In this document: positions 39,407 through 48,138 of the stretch, in pieces | Layout of the letters: every line of letters begins with the position of its first letter | Numbering within the stretch: position 1 is the stretch's first letter | IMG/VR virus record: IMGVR_UViG_3300010885_041302 | Coordinates: 1 to 48,138 of that record | Direction: 5' to 3' (one strand) | DNA from: a virus | DNA: 48,138 nt | Position numbers and translations under genes: made by a program | Notes under the pieces: model-generated | What the model saw: the letters and a program-made list of their open reading frames with translations, nothing else | Databases searched by the model: none | What the model was told of the DNA's origin: nothing

Positions 39407-41448
39407 TGCAAATTACAAAAATAATATCTCCATTAATTGCTTCTCAGTTTCCAGCGTTTTATAAAACACAGGGACCAAATTTCATTGCATTCATGGAAGC
39501 ATATTATCAATGGCTCGAGCAATTAGGTCAAGTTACTTTCGAAACTAGATCAATTTTAGAGTATACTGATATCGATACAACTTTACCACAGTTTATTCAA
39601 TACTTCAAAGACAAGTATATTCAATCACTCCCAATATCTATTATAGCGGATCCTAAACTTTTAGTCAAGCATATTATTGACTTATATAGATCAAAAGGTA
39701 CAGATAACTCATACAGACTTCTATTTCGTATGTTGTTCAATGAAGATATTGACATTTATGTTCCTGGAAATTATCTTTTTAAATCATCAGATGCAGTTTG
39801 GAATATCCCAAAATATATCGAAGTAACAAATTTTTCAAATTTACAACAATTAGTTGGTTATGAAATTTATAGTAGTTCTGGCGCAACAGCTGTCGTCGAA
39901 AGTTATTTTAAAAAAACAGCTAATCAAAAAACAGTAAATATTTTATTCCTATCGAATATCGATGGTACATTTAAATACGACGATCAAATATTTTCACGCC
40001 AGTTTCCTAATATTACTGTTAGTAATGCACCAATTATAATTGGTTCTCTTTCCGCTATTGCTATAACAGGCGGTGGAGCAAATTATAAAACTGGTGATTT
40101 ATTGACAGTTCAGGGTAGTGGTACTGGCGGCGTCGCGCAGGTTGTTGCAACTCAGGTTGATAATGGTAAAGTTTCGTTTACTCTTACAAATGGCGGATAT
40201 GGTTACGGCACAGATGCTGTTGTTACAGTAACAGGCGGTTATGGTGCTGGTGCTACGTTTAAAGTTGGCGGCATCACAAATATTCAAATTTTTAACTATA
40301 ATACTGATATTATATACAACGTATATAATACTGTACTTGATATTAGTACTGAAGGTTTTTCAATTAATACTGTATCTTCTACAGGAGCTTTTACAAATAA
40401 CGAATTGGTAACTGCATCCGCAAATGTCAAACATCTAGATGTTTCATATATTTCTGGATCTATATCAAACGGCGAATCAATATCAAATACATCACTTGGC
40501 ATTTCAGGATTAACAGTTTATAATTCTGACGGATCTATGTTATACATTACAGGTACTGATACAAATTTAAACAACGCTAATGTTGTTTCAGGAACTTATT
40601 TGATAAGTAATACAACAGGATCCGTTGTGAAAGTAAATGCAACATTTCCTAAAGTTACAGTTACTGGTAATGGTGTTGTAAATGCTGTAGTATCTAATAC
40701 GACATTAGTAACAGTGTTTAATTCTACCAATACTATTGGTTATTTTATTCCAGGAAGTACTCTTACGGGACAAAGCTCTGGAAAAACTGCAGTTGTTTCT
40801 GCTGTTAATAGATTAACAGATTGGAATTATTTTCCAGCAAATCCATCAGCTAGTAATCTAGATACAAAAATATTCAATGCATTAAATATTATTTCAAAAC
40901 AAATTGGTCAGATAACTTATATTAATGGCGTGAATCCAGGAGTTGGTTATTCCGCAAATCCTACTGTTACAATAGTAGAACCATATGTTGCCGATGTTGG
41001 TATATCTGATGGGTTTGGCGGTGTTTGGGGAAAAAATGCTACTGTTACTGCAGTAGCAGGTATTTCGTCTGGCGTTGTTTCTGCTGTAAAAATAGTTGAC
41101 TCTGGATTCGGTTATAACCCAGAAGAATATATAAATTTAGTAAGCACAAATAATGTTTCATCAATAACAGGTTTTGCTATAGTTGATAAAGATGGCGCTG
41201 GGCAAGGTTTTTATGAAAATAATAGTGGTTTTACTAGCGATACTATATATCTTCAGGATGACGAATTTTATCAAGTTTATTCGTATCAAATTATCGCAAC
41301 AAGAATGATTGATACATATGAAAAATTCGTAAGAGATTTAGTTCATCCATCAGGTGTTGCTCTTTACGGAAAATTTTCTGTTGTTAGTAATATAACAAAT
41401 CAAGAATCGGCACCAGTATTTTTCTCACTTGTCCAAACAACATCATAA
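39406..41448 (+). CDS. 7: gp7-like baseplate wedge protein (680 aa)
   Basis: The N-terminus has ITKIISPLIASQFPAFYKTQ, PNFIAFMEAYYQWLEQ and DLYRSKGTDNSYRLLFRMLF. This N-terminal block is typical of the protein encoded between gp6 and gp8 in T4-like phages, called gp7. The middle contains several beta modules with GGGANYKTGD and GGYGYGTDA motifs, and the C-terminus has YSYQIIATRMIDTYEKFVRD. At 680 residues it is shorter than T4 gp7 (1032). The gp7 name follows position and N-terminal pattern, not full-length identity. Confidence 0.75.
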   Translation: MQITKIISPLIASQFPAFYKTQGPNFIAFMEAYYQWLEQLGQVTFETRSILEYTDIDTTLPQFIQYFKDKYIQSLPISIIADPKLLVKHIIDLYRSKGTDNSYRLLFRMLFNEDIDIYVPGNYLFKSSDAVWNIPKYIEVTNFSNLQQLVGYEIYSSSGATAVVESYFKKTANQKTVNILFLSNIDGTFKYDDQIFSRQFPNITVSNAPIIIGSLSAIAITGGGANYKTGDLLTVQGSGTGGVAQVVATQVDNGKVSFTLTNGGYGYGTDAVVTVTGGYGAGATFKVGGITNIQIFNYNTDIIYNVYNTVLDISTEGFSINTVSSTGAFTNNELVTASANVKHLDVSYISGSISNGESISNTSLGISGLTVYNSDGSMLYITGTDTNLNNANVVSGTYLISNTTGSVVKVNATFPKVTVTGNGVVNAVVSNTTLVTVFNSTNTIGYFIPGSTLTGQSSGKTAVVSAVNRLTDWNYFPANPSASNLDTKIFNALNIISKQIGQITYINGVNPGVGYSANPTVTIVEPYVADVGISDGFGGVWGKNATVTAVAGISSGVVSAVKIVDSGFGYNPEEYINLVSTNNVSSITGFAIVDKDGAGQGFYENNSGFTSDTIYLQDDEFYQVYSYQIIATRMIDTYEKFVRDLVHPSGVALYGKFSVVSNITNQESAPVFFSLVQTTS

Positions 41449-41451
41449 ATA
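41444..41451 (+). promoter_or_regulatory. T4-type late promoter motif
   Basis: CATAAATA at 41444-41451 overlaps the stop of the gp7-like gene and lies 28 bases before the gp8-like start. It matches seven of eight positions of TATAAATA. Confidence 0.5.
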
Positions 41452-41478
41452 TAACAATAAACAACCGTTGGAATTAAA

Positions 41479-44400
41479 ATGGCAGTACTAACTATTCACC
41501 AATACCTTGATGCTGTAAATTCGTTTATTAAAAACATAACGAATTCTAGAAAAGCATATTTTATGTATTTTGGCAAACCAACACCGTGGACGGATGCGAA
41601 TGGTCAAATTAATGATTCGAATGTTCTTGTAGCAAATGCTTCGGTTTCTCAACACGAATCGGTAATTTATGATGACCTTACTTTTGGTTTGAGAATCAGT
41701 AACAATAATATCATTCAGATGATTCCTAGATATGACTGGGCTAATAATACATATTTTGATAGATATGATCAAAATGATGGTAATATGTATTCTAAAAAGT
41801 TTTTCGTTGTTACGGATAATTACGAAGTTTATAAAGTAATCGATAATAATAATGGTGCTAACTCAACAGTAAAACCATCTCTAACAACTCCATATGGTAC
41901 ATTTAATACATCTGATGGGTATACGTGGAAATATATGTATAGCATCAGTACAAATGCTAATACTAATTTCACATCAAACACATATATTCCAGTAACGACA
42001 AATGCAAACGTAACTTCAAATGCCGTCGGTGGAACTATCGATGTTATTCGTGTTACTGCTGGTGGTAATAATTATCAAACGTATTATTCTGGGTATTTAA
42101 CATCATCTATCAATAATCACACTGTTGGTATCGACAGTGGAGCTTCTCCGTATAATGATTATTATACTGGTTCATCGATGTATTTAAATGCTGGTTTCGG
42201 TGCGGGACAAGTTAGTAAAATTACAAAATACGATGGACTTAATAAATTAGTTACTGTAACACCTTCATTCAACACTTATGCCGTATTCAATTTATCAGCA
42301 CAAACTGGTTCTATTTCTGTTGGAAATATTTTAACTCAAAATATCGACAGTATTGTTTATTATTATCCTCAAGGTATTTTTCAAGTTGGTGATACAGTTA
42401 TACAAACAGATACTGGTGCGAATGGTACAATTATAACTGCCAATTCAACAGTTCTTAAAATTGTTCGTAACAGCGGCGCAAACGTATTTTCTCTTAATAC
42501 TCCTATCTATGATACTACTCAAGGCGGATCGATACAATCAGGTACTGCTACTGTCCAGCCATTTCAAGTATTAAATATAACTTCGAATACTGGCGCATTT
42601 ACAGTTGGCGAAACAATTTATCAAAGTAATGGTTCTGCCAATACAGCAAATGGTATTGTTTTTAGTTCGAATAGTTCTACAATTTATGTTGGCAAATCAA
42701 CTGGTTCTTGGTCAAATTCTTATCAAGCTAAAGGTGTTAGTTCTAGTTCGAATGCTGTTATTAATACTGTATCGACAAGCAATAATGGTTTAAGTTATGT
42801 TTACATTTCAACTGGTACAGCGAATACTATATTTTCTGTGAATAATTATATTCGTGTTGGTTCTAATGCAAATACTAATATGCGAAGAATTACAGCTGTT
42901 AATACTACAGTTGTAACTACAGCAACTGCATTTTCAAATACTCTTGTTGCTAATTCATATTATTTAATGCCTTATGCAGCCGACATATTATCAACCACAT
43001 TAACTTCTGCAAATGCTTATATTTCGAATACGAATCTTGATGGTATTAATTTAACTTATAATAACGTAGCTACTATCGGTCAAAGTTTTATCATCGGTGA
43101 AAAAATAGACCAAGTAGATATTAACAATATCTATCAAGGTGCAAATGCTATTATATCATATGCTAATTCATCGACACTTATCCTTAGCAATGTAAATGGA
43201 ACAATTACTCCTGGACTTTTTGTAAGAGGCGAATCGTCATTACAAAAAGCATCTATTGTTTCTCAAATTAGTTATCCTAATATAACAACTACTGCTCCTA
43301 CTGGAACTTTTGTTCTTGGGCAAACTCTTACTGCTAGAGATTCATCAACTTATGCTTCTCTTGGAACTGCTAATTTAATTTCATATTACACGATTCCAAA
43401 TGCTCTTACTCAATATATAATTTCACCGACAGTAACCGTTACTGGAGATGGATCGAATGCATCAGCATATACAGTTGTTAATACTGCAACGAATTCTACA
43501 AATAACATTCAGCAAATTGTAGTAATTAATCCTGGATCTAATTACTCTAATGCTACAATTGCAATCTCAGCTAATTCGAATTATGGTAGTGGTGCAAAAG
43601 CTGCTCCTACTATTTCGCCAGCAACTGGTCATGGCTCAAATACATATTCTGAACTTGGCGCATCGTATGTTGGCATAACTGTTAATATCGCTAATGGTTC
43701 AACTCAAGGATATACTTTCCCAGTATATGGCAAATATCGTAAAGTTGGTATTTTAGAAGATCCGTTGTATAATGACATTACAGTAAATCTTAATAATTTT
43801 AATAGAGTAAAGTTGCAACTTACAAATGTTTCTGGCGTGTTTTCTAATAACGAAAGCGTGTTGCAATTAGGTAATATGGAAATGAATGGATTAAATATCT
43901 CTTCTAATACAGGTCCATTTACCATTAAAGAAATAGTATATCAAAGTAATGGTTCTGCAAATACTGCATACGGAATCGTTTTTTCAGCAAATACTACTCA
44001 AATTGTTGTTAATCCTACAAATGGATATTTTGATACGGCTCGCCAACTTAAAGGTGTTACTTCAGGATCAAATGCTGTAGTAAATACTATTTCTACAGTA
44101 TTTTCAAATCAACAAACCGTTGGTGTTGGTATGGTTCTTTCATACACAGCTAATGTTTCTAATTCTACTCAAGGAACTCTTGTTCTTTATAATGCTCAAG
44201 GAACTTTTGCCGCAAATATGATGTTTGCTAACGGTGTTCTGTCAAACGATAATATTATCGGTATAAATTCTGGTTCTACAGCCAACGTAGCTGCTCAAAA
44301 TACGGTATATTTTAGTTTAATTTCTAATGTTGAAATTGTTACTGAAAACACTTCATTATCTACTGCTCAAATTGTCGCATTGAATACTAACACTCAAATC

Positions 44401-45090
44401 GCTTTATCGAATGTTGAAGGTACTTTTACTTCTAACAGTTATATCACTGATTTTCTTACTGGTGCTCAGGCTAATGTAACTTCACTTTATAGTTCTAATA
44501 ATACGATTGAAGTTACAAATATATTCGGTCAATATTTTAATCAAACATTAAGAATGCCATTAACTTCGAATACTTTACCATTTCAACAATTTGAAGTACT
44601 AACTCAAACTAGTACAAATGCTTATGGTACTATTATTTCAACAAATAATGATGTAGATATTGTATATACTGGAGCAAATGGTACATTTGTTGTCGGTGAT
44701 ATTATCTCGAGTCAAAATGCAAGTTCAAATGGAACAGGTATTGTTACATTCGCAAACAATACATATTTGAGAGTGACAGCAAAGAATAAATCATTTGCGA
44801 ATGGAGACATTTTTAAAAATATACTAAATATAGGTGCAACTATAGCTAATGTTTATACTGTTTTAGTATTAAATAATATCGGCGGACCAAATAAATTCCA
44901 GAGTGGAATATTATCTGCTAGTATGGTTGGTTCTAATTCTGGGGCAATAGGATTAAATACAGTTAATAATAGTATCGTTTATCCTGATCTTGTAAGACTC
45001 TCTGGTGACGTTATCTATCTTGAAAATTTTGCACCCGTTACTTTATCAAATACTTCTACTGAAGTTGTTAAAATAGTTATTCAGTTCTAA
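41479..45090 (+). CDS. 8: gp8-like baseplate wedge protein, greatly extended (1203 aa)
   Basis: The first ~160 residues have the gp8 pattern: AYFMYFGKPTPW, SVIYDDLTFGLRIS, MIPRYDWANNTYFDRYDQND, VYKVID and SDGYTWKYMYSI. T4 gp8 has FGRSEPW, VIPRRDWG and DGYVWEYLFEI in the same order. T4 gp8 is 334 residues, so ~870 residues are added. The addition consists of beta modules with FTVGETIYQSNGSANTANGI near 375 and a second copy, FTIKEIVYQSNGSANTAYGI, near 815. These may decorate the wedge or hold fibres. The start is weakly served by GTTGGA. Confidence 0.82.
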   Translation: MAVLTIHQYLDAVNSFIKNITNSRKAYFMYFGKPTPWTDANGQINDSNVLVANASVSQHESVIYDDLTFGLRISNNNIIQMIPRYDWANNTYFDRYDQNDGNMYSKKFFVVTDNYEVYKVIDNNNGANSTVKPSLTTPYGTFNTSDGYTWKYMYSISTNANTNFTSNTYIPVTTNANVTSNAVGGTIDVIRVTAGGNNYQTYYSGYLTSSINNHTVGIDSGASPYNDYYTGSSMYLNAGFGAGQVSKITKYDGLNKLVTVTPSFNTYAVFNLSAQTGSISVGNILTQNIDSIVYYYPQGIFQVGDTVIQTDTGANGTIITANSTVLKIVRNSGANVFSLNTPIYDTTQGGSIQSGTATVQPFQVLNITSNTGAFTVGETIYQSNGSANTANGIVFSSNSSTIYVGKSTGSWSNSYQAKGVSSSSNAVINTVSTSNNGLSYVYISTGTANTIFSVNNYIRVGSNANTNMRRITAVNTTVVTTATAFSNTLVANSYYLMPYAADILSTTLTSANAYISNTNLDGINLTYNNVATIGQSFIIGEKIDQVDINNIYQGANAIISYANSSTLILSNVNGTITPGLFVRGESSLQKASIVSQISYPNITTTAPTGTFVLGQTLTARDSSTYASLGTANLISYYTIPNALTQYIISPTVTVTGDGSNASAYTVVNTATNSTNNIQQIVVINPGSNYSNATIAISANSNYGSGAKAAPTISPATGHGSNTYSELGASYVGITVNIANGSTQGYTFPVYGKYRKVGILEDPLYNDITVNLNNFNRVKLQLTNVSGVFSNNESVLQLGNMEMNGLNISSNTGPFTIKEIVYQSNGSANTAYGIVFSANTTQIVVNPTNGYFDTARQLKGVTSGSNAVVNTISTVFSNQQTVGVGMVLSYTANVSNSTQGTLVLYNAQGTFAANMMFANGVLSNDNIIGINSGSTANVAAQNTVYFSLISNVEIVTENTSLSTAQIVALNTNTQIALSNVEGTFTSNSYITDFLTGAQANVTSLYSSNNTIEVTNIFGQYFNQTLRMPLTSNTLPFQQFEVLTQTSTNAYGTIISTNNDVDIVYTGANGTFVVGDIISSQNASSNGTGIVTFANNTYLRVTAKNKSFANGDIFKNILNIGATIANVYTVLVLNNIGGPNKFQSGILSASMVGSNSGAIGLNTVNNSIVYPDLVRLSGDVIYLENFAPVTLSNTSTEVVKIVIQF

Positions 45091-45103
45091 TACAGAGGAA
45101 AAT

Positions 45104-48100
45104 ATGACTCTACAAATTGATCTATCTCAGTCACCTTATTTTGACGATTTTAATGCTAATTCGAATTATTATCAAATTTTATATCGTCCAGGCGTTGCTG
45201 TTCAGACAAGAGAACTTAATGCTATGCAATCGATCTTACAAGATCAGATTAGCAAATTTGGTAGAAATTTAATTAAAGATGGATCAGTAACTGAAGGTTG
45301 CGCATTTACATTCGATAACAATTATAAGTTCGTAAAAATTAATGATAATTATGCAAACGGTACAGCATTTACCATTAGCAATTTTATCGGTAATATTATC
45401 TATAACACAAACGGTCTAACAGCCAGTATTGTTAATGCAGTTCAAGGTTTTCAATCACAAGATCCATATCTTAACACTCTTTACGTTAAGTATATTAATA
45501 CTGCAGTTTATTCGAACGGTTCACCACAATCAACATTTGATACAAACGATACTCTTGTAATCGCAACTACAGCTAATGTTGCTGTTGGTAATGTTACAGT
45601 TGCTACTTCGGCTAATGGTGTTACTGGAGTAGGTTACGCATTTACAACGACAAGTGGTACTATTTTTAAAGATGGTTACTTCATTAACGTATTGCCACAA
45701 ACTATTGTTATTAGTGCATTTAATAATGCTCCTGATAATATTTCAGTTGGTTTTGAAGCAGTCGAGAATATTATTACACCACAAGCAAATTCTGCTCTTT
45801 ATGATAATGCTTCAGGCTCGCCAAATTATCTTGCTCCAGGAGCACACAGACTTCAGCTTATTCCAACACTTGTTACTCGTCAAACAAATGCTATTTCGAA
45901 TACTATTTCGTTTTTCTCACTTTGTGATTTCGTCGCAGGTTATCCAGTTTCAATTAAAAATAATACCCAATATGCTGTTATTGAAGATGAAATGGCTCGT
46001 CGTACATATGAAACAAATGGTAATTTTATCGTATCGCCTTTCATCCTTTCGACCACTCCAAGAACCGAAACTAATACTACGAGTAACAGCACATATTCGA
46101 ATACAACTTACCTTAACTTAGTTTCGTCGGCTGGCGAAGGATTCGTTAAAGGATATGATGTAAATTTTCTTAATAATAATGTTATTCCATTAAGAAAAGC
46201 AACTGACCTTGCGCCATCAACCAGCGCTGTTGTTACAACAAATTATGGTTATTATGTTACAGTTCAAGAATATGTAGGCGACTTTCAAACAAATACATTA
46301 CAACAAGTTGAACTCCATAGTGTGGCAAAACGTGCTATTTCTTCTGGATCATTTCTTGGTGTTGGTTATTCTGCGACAACAAAAATTGGAACTGCTTATA
46401 TTAGAGGCGTAGAAATTAATTCTGGTACTGCTGGTACTCCATCAGGGCAATATTTAATTTACCTTTTTAATGTTCAAATGAATCCAGGACAAAATTTTAG
46501 CAGTGTAAAAAGTATTATTAATTATAATTCTGGTTCACTTAATGGTGTTGCTGATATTTTATTGTTGTCAATTAATGGAAATACAGCAGTTATTGAACAA
46601 TCAAATTATAACTCAATGATTTTTCCATTCGGTCAAAAAGCTCTATCGACGAGTGGATTTAATAATCAACAATATGTTTATCGCCGTGCTAATACATCTT
46701 CATTTAGCACTTCTGGTATTATGACTATTTCTGTCGGAACTCCAAAAGGCTCGGCGACTGAAATATTTCAAGTTGAAGGAACCGAAACAGGAATTTCAAC
46801 ATCTACGTTTATTATTATTCCAACTACTAATGGAACTACTGCAAACAAAAATGGCAACGTATCTATAACATCTGGTCAATCAAATGTTGTTGCAGTCGGA
46901 TCAACTGCATTTTTAACTGATTATTCGGTCGGTGACTTTATTAGTATTAACGGTCAAATTAAACAAATTAATGTCATTTCAAATAATACTTTAATGACAA
47001 TTTCTAATACTTTTTCCATAACAAACACAAATAGTAACCATTTTAAAATATTTCCAGCTGGTGTGCCTTTAGATTTTACTAAAATGGTTGGAGCAAATAC
47101 AAGATCTATTGTTTCGACAGCCACTACTGCAACATTTACTCTTGGCGAAACTTTGACTGGAACTATGGGTGCGAATGTTTATTATGATATTCTTAGAGAA
47201 GCTACTGTTCCTGTTAAAAAAGTTTTAAACTCTCGTGTTTATGTTGCGATTAATTGTGCGAGTCATTCGGCTGGTTCGTCGGGACCATGGTCTTTAGGTC
47301 TTGCTGACGTTTATAGCATTAACGGTATCTATGTTAATAGCGGTACATTTAGTAATACTGTTTCTAATAGTATCGGATTATTTAATTTTGATAATGGCCA
47401 AAGAGATAACTATTATGGTCTTGCGCAGATATCTGCACTTGGAAATAGTTTAACTTCAAATTCTAGAATTCTTGTTGATCTTAACGTATTTACGTATAAT
47501 CAATCTCAAGGTGTTGGATTCTTTAATGCTAATTCTTACCCTATTGATGACGTTAATATTTCAAATACGTCGGCTATTCAAACTCAATATATTCCAAGAT
47601 ATAAATCAACTTCTGGAACAATATACGATTTAAGAGATAGTATTGATTTTCGTCCATGGGCGAATAATACTGCAAATACATTAGCTAATTCAACAAACTG
47701 GTCAACAGTAGCAACAGTAAATCCTTCTGCTGTATTAACATATTATATCGATACTTCTTATGGTTCATTTGTTCCAACGCCAGATACTAATTACCAAGCA
47801 AATATACAATCATATTATGCACGTAATGATCTTGCTGTTATTACTACAGATGGTAAATTTAAAGTAGTTGAAGGTAAACCTTCAGTTATTCCAAATCCTC
47901 CACAAGAACCTAATTCTACTATGACTCTTGGTATCGTTTATATTCCACCATATCCTTCATTATCTACACCAGAAGCAAAAGCCTCTAATAGATATGATTA
48001 TTCTATTACTACTCAAATAACTCAGCAAAAGCGTTATACTATGAAAGATATTGGAGGGCTTGCGAATCAAATCAACAATCTTCAATATTATACTTCATTA

Positions 48101-48138
48101 TCATTACTTGAACAATCAGCAACTAATCTTCTTGTTCG
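45104..48138 (+). CDS. DUF4815 baseplate/virion protein, 3'-truncated by window
   Basis: An open frame from ATG 45104 (GAGGAA upstream) runs to the window end without a stop, giving at least 1011 residues. The N-terminus has SQSPYFDDFNANSNYYQILY, PGVAVQTRELNAMQSILQDQ and KFGRNLIKDGS, and further on DEMARRTYETNGNFIVSPF. This is the DUF4815 pattern of large structural proteins in marine and other T4-like phages. These genes follow gp6-gp8 where T4 has gp9-gp12. Its position suggests a baseplate periphery or fibre-attachment role. Confidence 0.85.
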   Translation, partial: MTLQIDLSQSPYFDDFNANSNYYQILYRPGVAVQTRELNAMQSILQDQISKFGRNLIKDGSVTEGCAFTFDNNYKFVKINDNYANGTAFTISNFIGNIIYNTNGLTASIVNAVQGFQSQDPYLNTLYVKYINTAVYSNGSPQSTFDTNDTLVIATTANVAVGNVTVATSANGVTGVGYAFTTTSGTIFKDGYFINVLPQTIVISAFNNAPDNISVGFEAVENIITPQANSALYDNASGSPNYLAPGAHRLQLIPTLVTRQTNAISNTISFFSLCDFVAGYPVSIKNNTQYAVIEDEMARRTYETNGNFIVSPFILSTTPRTETNTTSNSTYSNTTYLNLVSSAGEGFVKGYDVNFLNNNVIPLRKATDLAPSTSAVVTTNYGYYVTVQEYVGDFQTNTLQQVELHSVAKRAISSGSFLGVGYSATTKIGTAYIRGVEINSGTAGTPSGQYLIYLFNVQMNPGQNFSSVKSIINYNSGSLNGVADILLLSINGNTAVIEQSNYNSMIFPFGQKALSTSGFNNQQYVYRRANTSSFSTSGIMTISVGTPKGSATEIFQVEGTETGISTSTFIIIPTTNGTTANKNGNVSITSGQSNVVAVGSTAFLTDYSVGDFISINGQIKQINVISNNTLMTISNTFSITNTNSNHFKIFPAGVPLDFTKMVGANTRSIVSTATTATFTLGETLTGTMGANVYYDILREATVPVKKVLNSRVYVAINCASHSAGSSGPWSLGLADVYSINGIYVNSGTFSNTVSNSIGLFNFDNGQRDNYYGLAQISALGNSLTSNSRILVDLNVFTYNQSQGVGFFNANSYPIDDVNISNTSAIQTQYIPRYKSTSGTIYDLRDSIDFRPWANNTANTLANSTNWSTVATVNPSAVLTYYIDTSYGSFVPTPDTNYQANIQSYYARNDLAVITTDGKFKVVEGKPSVIPNPPQEPNSTMTLGIVYIPPYPSLSTPEAKASNRYDYSITTQITQQKRYTMKDIGGLANQINNLQYYTSLSLLEQSATNLLV

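Noticed and set aside
45654-46121. Plus-strand 155-codon frame
   Set aside because: It lies in another frame within the continuous DUF4815 gene and has Leu-rich shadow composition.

Overview
The window is part of a T4-superfamily (contractile-tailed) phage genome that probably infects an alphaproteobacterium. The T4 assignment rests on a clear set of T4 core genes: 33-59-32, then 4, 26, 51 and a tail-tube-family gene on the minus strand, then 48, 53, 27, 5, PAAR, 25, 6, 7-like and 8-like on the plus strand. The host inference rests on a circularly permuted, two-piece tmRNA of the alphaproteobacterial type, on sigma70-type TTGACT-N17-TATAAT promoters, and on an exported glycine-zipper protein suited to a Gram-negative envelope. 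The relation to known alphaproteobacterial T4-like phages was not tested.

Positions 1-10,541 form an early/accessory region, all on the plus strand and comparatively GC-rich at the left. It holds about 30 small genes in short, overlapping cassettes. At least five cassettes start with near-copies of one promoter-leader module (TTGACT, 17-bp spacer, TATACT-like -10, then an ATGATG-containing leader with an AAGGA ribosome site). A 66-bp promoter-containing direct repeat brackets a two-gene cassette whose first gene is an apparently leaderless ArfA-like ribosome-rescue factor. Other recognisable genes are a DUF932 protein, a GIY-YIG-like nuclease, an MSTRS-type phage protein and a signal-peptide-bearing protein. 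Most of the remaining genes are unknown.

Positions 10,538-11,363 form an RNA block: a promoter, the permuted tmRNA (tag ANDNSLLEMRLAA), a small conserved gene, tRNA-Arg(UCU) and a CAU tRNA (Met or Ile2). Positions 11,387-13,251 carry the replication/late-transcription cluster: gp33 (late co-activator), a micro-ORF, gp59 (helicase loader) and a cysteine-free gp32 (ssDNA-binding protein).

Positions 13,252-19,977 form a tightly overlapped minus-strand operon: gp4 head-completion nuclease, a gp2-like structural protein, a tail-tube-family protein, gp26, gp51, a holin-like protein and a 1197-residue tape-measure-like protein with a C-terminal M15 peptidase domain. A T4 late-promoter motif (TATAAATA) lies in the divergent gap at 20,008-20,015.

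Positions 20,027-48,138 are very AT-rich plus-strand baseplate and fibre genes. They run gp48, gp53, gp27, a gp5 OB-domain protein, a separate gp5-like beta-helix spike, a PAAR tip, four fibre/adhesin genes, a 41-residue protein, gp25, gp6, gp7-like, gp8-like and a DUF4815 protein cut by the window end. Arg codons shift to AGA in this region, matching the tRNA-Arg(UCU). The most notable feature is that one phage appears to encode two ribosome-rescue activities, a tmRNA and an ArfA-like protein, within 6 kb.
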